Positions 36,690-48,155 are shown, counted from the stretch's first letter. The stretch: 64,000 nucleotides of DNA from Hirsutella rhossiliensis (GCF_020360975.1 NW_025408669.1:5208001-5272000); one strand, 5' to 3'. Made by a program: numbers and translations. Notes: generated by a model from the letters alone, not told the origin.

Positions 36690-36780
36690 CGAAAAAATAG
36701 AAAAAGAAGAGAAAAGGAAAGAAAAGAAAAAAAAGGAAGAAGGAAGAGGAAAGAAAGGAAAAAAAAGGGAGAAAAACCTT
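36690..36780. repeat. Purine-only tract
   Basis: About 80 bases are almost only A and G, inside the TIR transposon. It separates the + strand frame on the left from the minus strand frame on the right and may be a shared regulatory or termination region; this is inferred from position. Confidence 0.6.
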
Positions 36781-36984
36781 GCTCTACTATATAAATAGAA
36801 TAGCACTATATATTCGTATAAAAGTATAATATATAGTCTTCTTATAATAAAGCTATCGTTAATACGAGCTATTCTCTTATTCTATTTACTATAACCTACT
36901 AGCTAGTAGGTCGTATACCTTAGGTATTACCTACCTATTTAATCTACGCTCGCGTACGTAAATTCCTTTTCTTCTTTTTATTAT

Positions 36985-37062
36985 TACTAGCAGCAGTAAT
37001 AGTAGTAATAGCAATAGCAATAGTAATAATAATAGTAGCAATAGCATTAGTAGTATTACTAC
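36985..37062. repeat. AGC/AGT/AAT trinucleotide repeat
   Basis: An impure run of AGCAGCAGTAATAGTAG-like triplets. The mixture of AGC, AGT and AAT units looks like an older pure triplet repeat that has been mutated. Confidence 0.75.
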
Positions 37063-38025
37063 TATAAGCGCGTATATATCTCTTTCCTTAGCTCCTTATA
37101 TATAGTAAGTTACTAATATATTTATATAGAAACGCTAATAACTAGCTTATCTACTAAGGCGCGCCTCCTTAGGTAAGTAAAACCTCTTTAGCACTTACCT
37201 TCTTATATAAGATACTAACTTTCTTAAGGCACTCGATTAGGATCTTATACGCGAGCTCCTACGAAGACCGCGCCTCCTTAAGGTCGACATAAGTAGGCAG
37301 TAACTCCGGCCGTACACGAAAAATATAGTATAGCGCGCTATCCTTAACTTACCTAGCCGTCGCGTTATTTTCCTCTATAAGCGCGTACGACTAGAGTAGG
37401 TTATAGGTATAAGGGACTTATACGTAAACGCCTTCCTTATCTAAAGTTAAGGCATTCTCTATCCCCGTCTATATAAATCTTACTAAAATAAGATAATTAT
37501 AGATAGGGACGCGTACGTAAGTCCCTTTCCCTACTATATTCGCCTCCCGGGCTACTTTAGTGGCTGCTGCGGTAATTATAAGTAGCCGGATCGCGCTACT
37601 CGCTATTCCGAAGGAGATCCTTGGTTTCTACCTAGCGTACGAGGCGCCCTTATATCCGGTTCTCGAGAGCAGCCGATCTTAGTCGACGAGGCTCCGGGGT
37701 CCTCGTCTAGCTAGGCGATTTTGCTGCTCGAGGACGGAACCGCGGACGACCTAGTCGTCCTCTAGAAAGGTACGTACGAGTATTTCTTTATCTATAATAA
37801 TAGGCAGCGGGCACCTATAAAGCCTTAGCTAAGTGGCCTTATATAGAGGTATTAGTTAGGAAGTCCTAGCTAATCTAGAACGACGACTAGCACCTTCTCG
37901 TAGTATTCTAGGTTAGTAACCTTAGCTCGTACGAGCCTTAGGGTAAAGCAAAGACTAGTTAATTACCCGCGTATAAATAGCTTTATTTTTTTTATATATA
38001 TACGAGAATCTTACTAGGAACGATA

Positions 38026-38103
38026 TATAAATAAAGTGGTATAGTAATTTAGTAGGTTTAGGTTTTGGCATACTTTACGGACCTTAGCTAATGTGCCACC
38101 GTA
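38026..38103 (-). repeat. Right terminal inverted repeat
   Basis: Partner of 33496-33573, followed by the right CATTG at 38104-38108. Confidence 0.9.
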
Positions 38104-38843
38104 CATTGGGCCGATGCTCCGCTAGCCGGCAGTATCATGGCGTTTCTTACGCCTGTCGTGACTCTTTTGGCTAGTGGCCGCCCGAATCTGGTCATGTAAG
38201 GCATCCGCAGCAGTTACATCATTCGCCTCATCTTGCGCCGCTTCAATTGCGGCCTTCAGAGCGTGCTCGCTAGTTGCAAGGAGGAAAGCTTGAAGGGACA
38301 AGTTAATGATATGACCGGCACACCGCGTCCGAGTAGACACTGGATCAATCGTAACGTCGAACTCTCGCGACAGCTCCACGGCTAGTTGGCGGAGATAGGT
38401 GTCGTTTTTAGTGTCATTGTCTCCAGTGAAGTAACCGATCCGGTGAGCTAAGTGGTACTGTCGGATAATTTCCATGAGGTGAGGAGTCATAGCCGCGCCG
38501 GCGTGAGAGCGGCGGAGGTTTGGCAGGCCTAGTAATGCTTTCCGAGGTTTGTAGGTCTCGTCAACCCACTGTGCATGAACAGCAATATATGCCCTGCGCT
38601 GCGGAGAAGACCATACGTCCATGGATATGTGTACGAGGCTCCGAGCACGTTCCAGCCACCTCCACGTTTGCGGACTGGTGCAACAAACACAAAGCCCCCC
38701 GAAGGGTAAAAAGAGATTTCAACCCGCCATGCGTCCTCGTCAACCGTGTTTCTATTCCCGACCTCTGGACTGGACAGAGCAGCACGCGTTGCGAGACCAA
38801 AGGGCCCCACGAGCTGCTCGACTGCCGTGCAATATCCCGCACC

Positions 38844-40377
38844 ATGGCCAGGCCCTCGGCTGAGCTTCGCGACCCCTCGGCCACCTCCGGCACGCTGTCG
38901 TTTGTAGGAGGCCAGTCGGACGAGACGCTGTACGTGATGGGGGACGAGTTTTTGCTGCCGCCCGCCGACCATGGGAAACAGGCGTGGCTGTTTCTCGCCG
39001 CCGCCTTTGTCGTCGAGGCCTTGACTTGGGGTAGGTGTTCGTAGTGTTGCTCTGTGTGCCCCCATTCGACGGCATTGCTAATGGCCTCCCTCGCCCTGCA
39101 GGTTTTCCCTTTGTCTTTGGCGTGTTCCATGACTATTATGTCACTCACGAGCTCTTTGCCGGGTCCTCTCAAATACCCATCATCGGAACTTGCGCCTTGG
39201 TAAGTTTTGGAGCTGCCCCTCCCTCCTCTCAGTTGACTCTGGATCCATTGGTTTGGCCTTCTTTTGGCTCACCTTCCGCCGGTAGGGCATCATGTTCTTA
39301 GACGTTCCTCTCGTCATGGGGCTCCAGCGGCTCTTCCCAAGCTTCGGCAGATGGTCGCCCGTCATCGGCCTGCCCATAATGTCCATCTCCCTTGCCGCGA
39401 GCTCCTTCTCGCGCAAGCCAGCGCACCTCATCGTCACCTAAGGCGTCTTTTACGCCATCGGGGGGTCTACTTCCTACTGCCCCTGTATCTTGTATATGGA
39501 CGAATGGTTCGTTAAGCGCAAAGGCTTCGCCTACGGCATTATGTGGTCGGGCACAGGCCTTGCCGGTTTTGTGCTCCCCTTGTTGCTAGAACACTTGTTG
39601 GGACGCTACGGTTTCCGTACGACCCTGCGCATCTGGGCCATAGCGCTGCTTGTTATGACCATGCCCCTAGCCTATTTCATTAGGCCCCGGCTGCCGCCTA
39701 CGCCTACGACGCATAGCAAGGCGTTCGAGATGAGCTTCGCCCTGAAGCGCACGTTCCTCTTATACCAGGCTGCCAATATCTGCCAAGCTCTCGGCTTCTT
39801 CCTCCCGAGCATCTATCTCCCAATTTATGCCCGCACCATCGGCGCCGGTTCCTTTGGCTCGGCTCTTACCGTCCTATTTATTAATGTTGCCTCCGTCTTT
39901 GGTTGCGCCGCCATGGGCTCCCTTACCGATCACATCCAAGTCACCACCTGTCTCTTCATCTCGGCTATTGGCACCGCGCTGGGCACATTCCTTCTGTGGG
40001 GCCTTGCCACGAATCTCCCTGTCCTCTTCGTCTTTTGCCTTGTCTACGGCCTCTTCGCCGGCTCGTACGGTTCGGCCTGGACTGGTATAATGCACCAAAT
40101 CACGTCGGAACCGGCTCCGTCTGGGATGAGCAGACGGAGCACAGGCGGCGGGGCCACCTTTGATCCCACCATGGTGCTGGGCCTCCTGTCTACCGGGAGG
40201 GGCATCGGCAGTGTCGTGTCGGGCCCGCTGAGCCAACTTCTCACCAAGGATCTACCTTGGCACGGCAAGGCGTTTGGCGGTTACGGAACGGGATATGGGC
40301 CATTGATTGCGTTTACGGGGGCTACAGCTGCTATGAGCGGCATCACGTTTGTCTGGAGGAGGCTCGGATGGATGTAA
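38844..40377 (+). pseudogene. MCT-like MFS transporter with one premature stop
   Basis: Exons are 38844-39030, 39102-39199 and 39286-40377, with introns GTAGGT..CAG and GTAAGT..TAG. They would encode 458 residues of an integral membrane permease of the fungal monocarboxylate-transporter-like MFS group. Marks are a Thr-Trp-Gly-Phe-Pro-Phe-Val-Phe-Gly-Val start of helix 1 (spanning intron 1), FHDYYVTHELF, and ILYMDEWFVKRKGFAYGIMW in the loop 4-5 region. The ATG has a good context (ACCATGG). Codon 147 (39439-39441) is TAA where the family has Gln; CAA to TAA is a RIP change. No intron removes it. An in-frame ATG at 39490 could start a 295-residue C-terminal product. Substrate unknown. Everything else is intact, so the inactivation seems recent or could be strain-specific. 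Confidence 0.85.
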
Positions 40378-41646
40378 ATTATGTATTTTTCGCCCAGCGG
40401 CCTTGAGGCCGCTCAGGTCCCGGTGGGGCACAGGATATGCTGAGCTAGACTATCCAGAAGAATAACTGCAACGGAAAGCCTCACCCAGTGCTACTTGCAA
40501 GGCCTCGCAAGGGTTCTCGCGAAGGGGAGATCCAACGTGGGTATAAAAGTGAATAAACGGACTTTTTCGTAGGTAGGTTCTCATATGACCAGGGGGTCTG
40601 TGTATTAATGTCTGTGCCCCATTGCCCTTTATCCGTCCAAACAGTCTTTTTTATATCACTCAAACTTTCTCCCAAGTTGATATCCCTTTTTCAGGTATAG
40701 TATACATTCTATCAGGAAGAGGGCACTTCTTGGCACTTACTGAAGGCCGCGTAAGTCATCTACGTCAGCAACATCAGCTCGCTCTCCCCGATCAATAGCT
40801 CTTCTAGCTATTAGATCGATAGTCTTATGGGCTGAAGCCCTTTGAGCTGGAATTCCGAGGGGAACCCCGGAAAGGAACCCCAGCTCCTACCCCTGAGCCC
40901 CTGAGCTTACGGGCACATCACAAAAGGGGATCCAGATAGACACGCTTCCGCTCTTCTTCTCTTCTTTATCAAGATAATAAACTGTATTTGGCCACAACCT
41001 GGTTGCATGCCTAGTTTGGTGATGCCTTTCACAGATAGTTCAGTCTCTCGAGGTCCCCGAGCCAGTAAGAGTTATGCCGGACTCCTCAAAGGGTCCCCGT
41101 TCGAATAGGAGATCCTCCGGACTCCTTAGTGGTCTAGGAAGAAGAAATAACAGACAGTCTACAGACCTCCCTTCTTACCTGGTTTCAAGCTGTATTACCT
41201 AGAGAGACCTAGAGACCTCAACTCGTTCGGACCTTCTTCTCGACATAGGCAGATGTTCAATTCCGTGTCCTTCATCTGACAGGAATTGGTTCCGTACAGG
41301 AAGGCCCCGGGCATGTCCACAGAGCTACTTCGTTCGTCAGCGAGTCCTGAACGTGCAAGTCGCAGCAATGCACCGCAGCGCCGACCGGCCAAGACCGGCA
41401 GGCCAAGTCGCCAAGCTCCACAACAGGACGACGGAGGTTCTGCAGTTACTCAGGCTACCATGATACCCCTACGTATATTCAGACATCTACACACCAGGTG
41501 GTAAAGTACATAGGGGTTGCTTCAGCAGTCGAAGTATATACTTGAGAAATGGCCCCCCTCTCGGTCCGAAGCTAGAGTAGCCAAAGTTATCTTCTCTGCC
41601 TGGGTTTATCAGCGTGAGCGGCTTTACGCTCGTAGGCTACGATGGC
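40378..41646. other. Intergenic region without a recognised gene
   Basis: GC-balanced with normal CA/TG content in the left part. 40820-41300 has features of a degraded LTR or solo LTR (CT-rich tracts, repeated GGACTCC-like words near 41078-41125), but I found no matching partner in the window. No coding sequence is supported. Confidence 0.4.
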
Positions 41647-42290
41647 TTATACGAAGACGGCGGCAATGTTTTTCTTGTATGCCCCCTTCAAGTTACCTGC
41701 GCAAAATTAATATCGGGAAAAGCGTCGTGGGATAAAGGTCCCGAGACTTACCAGCCTCCTTATAGTTGCACACAACAATGGTGCTCTAAGCATTCTTAGG
41801 GCAGGAAACGATGTTCCTGGCACAGCCCATCTTGGTGGTTCCCTTCTAGACCAGCTGTGTAAAGTGTCCAGCCGTGCCAAGCTGGCCAGGCTCATCGTAC
41901 CCGGTGCTTTGAGAAAATGTTGGTCCTTCGCTGTACCAAAACTTGGTAGGGTCGCTCAGGTAGTTATCGTCGGGGCCTAACTTTACGCTGGAGGCATAGA
42001 GAATCTGACCCGTCCCCCTGGCAGTGCCTCCGTGTGAAATTTGTATCCGTTGGCCCAATCTTGAGCCATTTTCTGTAGTCCCGTATTCCATGTTAGGGCT
42101 GGAGCACTGTGAAGTGCTCTGAACTCGTTGGTCTTAGCCAGACCGACTTTGGCATTCTCAGGGACAGGCCGCGGTGCAAATCCAGTGCCGTTACCGGCGG
42201 CCCTATCGGCGGGCTGGGGCGGGGCGGGTTTAGGAGCGGATTACAAGCCTCTATGTGCAACTGTCCAGGTGCACTACGCTTCGGGGCATC
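41647..42290 (-). pseudogene. CAP-superfamily (PR-1-like) protein pseudogene
   Basis: The minus strand reads a CAP domain in order: AKTNEFRALHSAPALTWNTG near 42090-42150, LQKMAQDWANGYKFHTEALP near 42030-42085, ILYASSVKLG near 41985, DPTKFWYSEGPTF near 41935, GTAGHFTQLV followed by TAG at 41846-41848 (family has Trp), KGTTKMGCARNIVSCPKN, a TAG at 41786-41788, TIVVCNYKEAG, a 55-bp GT-AG intron (41751-41697) and NLKGAYKKNIAAVFV to a TAA at 41647-41649. A frameshift lies near 42008-42024. An upstream TAA lies in the Pro/Ala-rich region near 42250. CAP proteins are usually secreted; the signal peptide end is not identified. It is a clear pseudogene with RIP-type stops plus an indel. Confidence 0.8.
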
Positions 42291-42926
42291 AAACTTCTTG
42301 GTCCCGTGAGACACCATGATTTCATTGGCAATGGGCCGTATCAGGCCATAATTGATGGAATGCAGAGACCTAAGAACTTGGCCGTAGAAACGAGACGAAT
42401 GTACGAGAATTGGGGTTGCGAAAGATAGGCATACTTACCTAGTTCGGGGACCGGGGCGGGGAGCCGTTTAGCACTACCGGGCGCGTTGATACTTGCCGCC
42501 GGCCAACTAATGCTTTAGTCCGTTCCTCAAGGCATTGGCGGACCCTGGAAGGGGCCGGTCTCCTGTAGCGGAAGCTGTTGTGGATATAACTACTCCGAAG
42601 AAAGAATGCCCTATTTGCTGCAGTTGCCTGGGCGTCACTGAAAAAGTCTCCAGATGTAACCACTGCTGCAACGACTACCAAGCCACTCTCATCAGAACAT
42701 TGATTTCACCCGTTTCAGAGTCAGGCAGACACGCACCGCCAGCATCAATGCCCGCGACCGCGACTCTTAGGCGCTTCTACCCCAACGGCCGAATGCACGA
42801 CAAAGAACCCAGACTCATCCCCTTTGCTACGGCCCTCTCTACCACTTCCTCGGAAGCTCGCGCCGAGCAGAAGCCCAGAACGAGGAAACAGGGGGGAGGA
42901 GGCCAGGCAAGAAACATCTAGACGGC
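42291..42926. other. Region between the CAP and bZIP pseudogenes
   Basis: Divergent spacer. Open frames exist on both strands but I recognise none. A minus-strand frame near 42681-42600 starts with a hydrophobic run (MVVVAAVV) that could be a lost signal exon of the CAP gene; this is speculative. A CTAG just before the bZIP ATG could be an intron end in its leader. Confidence 0.4.
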
Positions 42927-43862
42927 ATGGCCGCCGCCGAAATGGGCAGCCTAGACTTAGGCATGCAGGCCGGCGGAGGCGACCTAACAACGCATATGGG
43001 CCTCGTCTCGGACATGGTGCTCGACCCGCGCATGGGCCTGCTACTGTTTGGCATCAAGAACGAAAAGGAATAGGCCGAGTCGCCCGCCCCGTTTGCCCTG
43101 ACGCCGCGCATGTACGACGCCACCGCGCTCGACTGCGGCAGCATCTACGGCAACGCCATGTCGTCGGATGCTGCGACGACAGCGCCGCCTGCTCTCGTCG
43201 CCGCGCCTAAGACACGCCGCATAACCCCTTTATCACCGCCGTCGGCTACGTCGCCCACTAAGCTCAAGAAGCCCAGGGACGGTAGGGGCAGGGGCAAGAG
43301 CGGCAGCGCCGTGTCCCAGGCCGCGGCCGACTTACGATCCTTACTCCCGCCGTCGAAATACGAGATGCCTCCGAAGAAGAAACCAAAGACGAGGTCTAAG
43401 ACGGACCCTTCGGAGACGGCGGCGACTGGCGGCGAGCGCGAGCCTAAGCAAGACGCCTAGCGCAGCCGGTGCCTAGAGCGCAACCGCATCGCCGCGTCTA
43501 AGGCCCGCGAAAAGAAGATGTAGTGGGTGCACGAGCTTAAGGCGATAAAAGACGAGCTCGAGAGCCGGCAAGCCAGCCTGCAGCGCGAGTACAACGGCCT
43601 GCTCGACGAGGCGACGTAGATTAAGACGTCGCTTATGGCCCACGCCGTCTGCAATGACCGCAACACTGATATGTGGATCGAGAGCGAGGCGGTGCGCTTT
43701 GTCCGCCGCTCTAACCGCCGTCATTAGTAAGCCGCCGGCGGCGGTATCGAGAGCCGGCACTCGAGCATCGCCAGCCTGGCCTCGCTGAACAGTCTAAACG
43801 GTACCATGCCCCACCCAGAACCGGTACACCCCCACAACCGGTATAGCAAAAAGGCGCCCTGA
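42927..43862 (+). pseudogene. bZIP transcription factor pseudogene
   Basis: A single + frame of 311 codons runs from ATG 42927 to TGA 43860-43862. It encodes an N-terminal region rich in Met, Gly and Asp, a Lys/Pro/Ser-rich middle and a bZIP domain. The basic region is at 43461-43520 (RSRCLERNRIAASKAREKKM, with the N-x7-R signature) followed by WVHELKAIKDELESRQASLQ and EYNGLLDEAT as the zipper. The frame is interrupted by TAG at 43071, 43458, 43521 and 43617, TAG at 43725 and TAA at 43728. All six fit CAG/CAA-to-TAG/TAA; at 43521 and 43617 related factors have Gln. There is no frameshift. The nuclear DNA-binding protein would belong to the ATF/CREB-like fungal group. Confidence 0.85.
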
Positions 43863-44882
43863 CCATACAAACTATATTAATTAAATTAAAGCCATTCGCC
43901 TAGATTAAATTATAGAAGAAATACTACTCTATAGTGCGTTTAATGCTTAATCGACGTGGTCTATTAGGATTTTAGTCTATCGCCGCGCCCGTAAATAAGT
44001 AGGCGACGAATTAGGTAACTTTATCCTTCCTTCCCCCTTCTCCCCTTTAACCTAATTAAATGCGCCTATAATTATATCTAGCGCCTATTCTTCGCTCTAT
44101 AGAAGTATCTAGACATTCTCTAATATATATTAAAGGTTTATAAATATATTATTAGGATTAGGGATTATTCCTTTCTTCCTTAGCTTTATACGATTTAGCG
44201 TAGCCGCTAAGGCCTAGAATCTTTAATCCTTTAATACTAACTCTACTTCCTTATGCTTAAATACTCTAGATATCTTTCTTTAAGTCCTTCTAAGACTACT
44301 AGCCTCGAGATTTTATAGCCTATAGGGTTATTAGCCTATACTTAGTATTATTAGATTAAAGCTAAAGGGTTTAATTTCTAGAGTCGGTTTTCGGTCTTAT
44401 TATACTTTTATATAAGTAAAGATTCTACTATTATTAACTATCCTATTCTCTATAACTTATTACCTTACTTAGATATTTTTTTTTATACTCTCCTTTCTAA
44501 CCTTAGTATAGTAATAGATAAGGTTAATCTTATTAATAGGTATAGAGTTAGTTAATACTATTAAGTTCGCTAATTCCTTCCGATATATAGTCTTAAAGGC
44601 ATTAAAGACGCTATTTTATAAAGGCTATAGGCTATAGGAGATATATATTAAAAGGAAATAAAGGTAGCTATATATTAATTATAAAATAAAGCTATAAACT
44701 TATCTTATATATAAATTAGCTATATAAGGCTACTAGAATATTATATATATTTATAAGAAAGTAAATAAGATATATATAAGCGTATAACTTTTATTACTAT
44801 TTAATATTAAGAGTTATAAATCTAAATTATAGGATAATAGCTATACTATTTATAGTAAATAGACGTTATCTAGCTATACTAT
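43863..44882 (-). pseudogene. RIPed LINE fragment in reverse orientation
   Basis: Part of this stretch (about 44300-44480) is the reverse complement of 59640-59830, which lies just upstream of the LINE RT at 59.9-61.7 kb. It is therefore probably a decayed piece of the same LINE family on the minus strand. Outside that segment I see only AT-rich RIPed sequence with no gene. CpA returns to normal left of about 43860. Confidence 0.5.
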
Positions 44883-44887
44883 CCTTA

Positions 44888-45144
44888 TATTAAGGGCTAG
44901 TATATACTTAGTATAGTAGTATAAGGCCGAATAATTATTTATTTAAAGCTAAGGAGAAAGAAGGAAAACTCTATCTTAATCGCGACGGTTATCTATCTTC
45001 CTTAGTCCCTAGCTTAACCTATATTTAAGTACTATTTAGCCTAAGTTTAGGTCGAGCTCTACCTATATATAGGTCTACTTTAGCCCGACTTTAGTATAGT
45101 CGCTATAGTATAACCTTAGCCTTCTATAGGCGTAGCCTATAATA
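44888..45144 (-). repeat. LTR of the outer gypsy element (downstream end)
   Basis: 257 bp, matching 59347-59603; differences are nearly all transitions. Since the element is on the minus strand this is the 3' LTR. Confidence 0.9.
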
Positions 45145-48100
45145 CTACCCCCGCTCTCCCTTTTTTATTAGTAGTACTCTTATTCCTCTCTTATTACCTT
45201 TCTATTATCGCTATCCCCCTTTTTCTTAGCGCGCGCGGTCGCTTCCTTCTACCTTACGCTCGCCCTATCCCTTTATATACCGCTTTTTTATACGCTTATT
45301 CCGCCCTATCCTTCCCTCCTCCGCGTATATACCCTTATACCTTACTAACTATACGCGTACCCCGCCGCGTATAAATACCCCTCTTTTATCCCCTCTCCCT
45401 CTTTCTTTCTTTTTCCTTCTTTAAGCTTTACTCCCTCCGCGCGCGCGCCCTTACTTTACCTAACTTCTATCGCTACGCCGCGCTATATTATAACTACTAT
45501 AGGCCCTTATACGCCCGCTAGCTTCTCTACTTTACGTAGCGGTACCTTACCTCCTAGCACGCTAGGCAACTATACTCTACCGCCCTCGCGCTAGTCGACG
45601 CGTCTACCTATATCTCTTAGTAAGTATAGCGCGACCTATAGTACTACTATATAGCGGCTACCCTATCTCGCCTATATAGGCTAAATAACGTCGCTAAGTA
45701 TTAAGATATAATATAATACCTACTAAAATTAAGCGTCGCTATATACTTATAACTACTTTACTTATACCTATAGTAGATTACGCTACCTTTTTATTTATTA
45801 CTCTCCCTTAACTTTATTTAATAAGATATTAATATAATAATAGTATACTAGGAATATAATCGCTACTACTAATACCCTTTAAGACTATATATCTTAAAGG
45901 ACGTTTAATAACTACTAGAGCGACCCTTATATATATACTTTATTCCCCTTTTAACCTTATCTTATTATTTATCTCTAACTATCGTTTTAGTATACTAAGC
46001 TTACCTACGCTGCTATATTTATATACTAGGCCTAGATATACCTTAATATCTTAAAGTAATTAAGCGGTAGTTAAGGGGCGTTTATAGTTAGTTAAAATTA
46101 AGTTAGTATTCTTAGTATATCTTATTATATTTATATCTCGTCTTATTATATCTTACCCTTATCCCTATCCTTATCTATCCTTTATTACTATCTCTCTTAT
46201 ATCTATCCCCTATCTATCCTTTATTATTTCCCTTTAATACTATAGTTCTTTTCTATCCTTTCCTTATTTTTTAATAAGCGTCTCCTATCTCTTACCTTTT
46301 TTTCTTTCTCCCCCTTTTATCTTTTATTTCCCCTTCTTTATCTTCTACCCTCTTCTTTATCCCTTTCTCTTACCCCTCCTTTATTATTCTCCCTTATATT
46401 TCTTTACTATCTCTTAAATCCCTCTAAGGCTTCTATCTCTTAAAAGTCGTTTAATAGGTACTACGATAGGTTTATATACCCTTATTATTTTATAAGCACC
46501 TATTATTATCTACCCCTCCCCCTTTACTTTTACCGCGCTTATTAAATCTCTTTAATAATATACTTAGGCTTATTATCCTCCTTAATTACTAATAGCGGTT
46601 AGTAGTTATTAATTACTTATCTAAGTAATAGGTTCTCTACCGCTTAGTAGAGAAATTCTATATAAAGCCTTTTATATACCCTCCTTAGTATATTAAGCTC
46701 TATTATATATAAGCTTACTACCTTTATTATAGTATACTTTTAGTATAGCTAGTTAAGCTTCCTATATAGCTAGTTAGTTATATATTTAGCTATATCTACC
46801 TATACCTTATCGCCTACCTTAAACCTCTTTACTAGGGCTTTCTTTTAGTTTACTATTTCCTTTTATCTTACTTATACCGCGATAATAGCGGTTTATAAGA
46901 AGTCGGTTACCTCTCTTATCTTTTAAGCGAGCTCCCTCGCCCTTCTTACTTTTAGCGCTAGCGGCCCCTCCTCCCTTATTATTTAAACTAGCTTAATATT
47001 ATATCTATACGTCGCGAAGAATAGGCTTATACTTATTATTAACGCTACGCGGTTATTTAGTACGGCTTATATATATAGTAGCTACGCTCCTTAGTCGTCC
47101 TAGCTATAGTAAATATACACTTAAAGGTATACTTATACTTCTTAGTTTATATACTTAGTCGACCTATTTATTTATAGGTAGTATATTAAACTTAACTTCC
47201 TTTATACTCTTATTTATCTATAGAACTCCTTTTAAAAGCTTTTTATTTAGTTTATCCCTTTATTTAATATAATTAACCTTAGTATCCTATAAAAGTAAAA
47301 GTAAGCTTAGAGGAACCTTATCGTGTATACTACTACCTTTATCGTCGGTATCGCTTTAAGTATTACTACCTTTATTAGCTAGTTTATAATTACCTAAAAG
47401 GTACTTCGCGCTTTCTATCTTAGTTAGCGGTAGTTTAACTATAAAGTCTATTAATAAGTATATAAATAGTTAGGACGGCGGTAGTAAGGGCTTTAAGAGT
47501 CCCTTTTAAAGTTACCTTTATATATACCCCCTCCTATATAGTCCGTAGTTAGCGATATACTACTTTACTATCGCCGACTAGCTAGGCTAAAAGAATTCTT
47601 AGGCTAGTATCGCTAAGGTCCCTTCTCTCCTTAAGTATCCTACTACTATTAAGTTATATATCTATTAAGCTATTTATACCTAAAGTATATTTTATTCCTT
47701 AGCCCCCTTTCCTTTATTATACTTTAGTTTCCTTAGTACTTATAGCCTTTCTTAAAAGTTTAACTATCTCCTAATATTAATTATATATTTACTTAGCTAT
47801 ACTTTTAGCTATTATTTTAGTGCTAGTAATCTCTCTCTTTTATATACTACTTAAAATACCGCTTAGTATTCCTTATCTTTCCTTAGCGCCTCTATCTATT
47901 TCTTTTATAGCTCTTAGTTATTAAATACTAGTATAAGGTTAGCTTATTCCTAGGGTATATTTCGGCCTAAGTTTAGGTTAAGTTTTAATCGGTTATCGCC
48001 TTTATTCGCCTCCTTCTTAGGTCGTTTAATAGGCCCCCCCGCTCTACTAATATATACTATCGCGCCTACCCTTCCTCTACCTACTTATAGCGCTACTACT

Positions 48101-48150
48101 ACCGCCCTATCTTAGGTTAAGCGTCTTAATAGGTTAGTATATTAGCCCTT
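45145..48150 (-). pseudogene. Outer gypsy element: 3' part of pol (integrase side)
   Basis: On the minus strand this is the part of pol beyond RT. Near 47400-47560 I read an integrase-like segment, including KGLLKPLLPPSQLFIYLLID when RIP stops are read as Gln, equivalent to the LLKPLPIP..W..I..DF motif at the start of the catalytic core. The rest is too decayed for residue-level calls. It joins the RT half across the inner element at the AGCGG target. Confidence 0.6.
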
Positions 48151-48155
48151 AGCGG

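Larger units (their letters stand above)
33496..38103. mobile_element. 4.6-kb DNA transposon with 78-bp terminal inverted repeats
   Basis: The ends are 78-bp inverted repeats (33496-33573, 38026-38103), beginning TACGGTGGCACATTAGC, flanked by CATTG duplications. The inside is heavily RIPed and AT-rich. On the + strand near 35990-36360 a coherent frame with TAG/TAA stops reads IYISKRGRELIKATLFILRL and QRLEKNIYYKGLYI; on the minus strand near 37800-37100 another reads KGTYVRVPIYNYLILVRFI and AYKILIECLKKVSILYKK. I cannot identify a DDE triad or assign a superfamily. A 5-bp duplication excludes hAT (8 bp), Tc1/mariner (TA) and PIF/Harbinger (3 bp). Confidence 0.85.
32383..38700 (-). pseudogene. 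hAT-family transposase, split by a TIR transposon and RIP-mutated
   Basis: The transposase is read on the minus strand in two pieces, 38700-38109 and 33490-32383. Piece one has LVHISMDVWSSPQRRAYI, YFTGDNDTKNDTYLRQLA and a CAGHIINLSLQAF segment. Piece two has MGKLHNIAVFIRN, TRWNSWFRLLD, a 61-bp GT-AG intron (33136-33076) and the dimerisation domain (LAIDVLSVPAMSDDPERVFS then RRTISWDRARL near 32500-32590). Removing 33496-38103 with one copy of the CATTG duplication joins the pieces in frame as G-P-M-G-K-L-H-N, the usual family sequence. About six in-frame TAG/TAA stops remain. The N-terminal zinc finger is missing; the copy ends about 150 bp before the MFS gene. Confidence 0.88.

Noticed and set aside
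36985..37062. CRISPR-like or tandem array
   Set aside because: It is a simple triplet repeat without spacers, in a fungal genome.
33491..38108. TA or GTAC target-site duplication for the TIR transposon
   Set aside because: Both are possible by sequence, but removing the insert with either leaves the hAT frame shifted. Only CATTG restores it.
38529..39172. Minus-strand open frames of up to 203 codons over MFS exons 1 and 2
   Set aside because: The + strand carries conserved MFS sequence with splice sites, and the minus frames have no recognisable domain. Only the part left of about 38700 is real hAT sequence, in another frame.
40820..41300. Solo LTR of a copia-type element
   Set aside because: Composition is suggestive, but no partner copy, target duplication or clear TG..CA ends were found.
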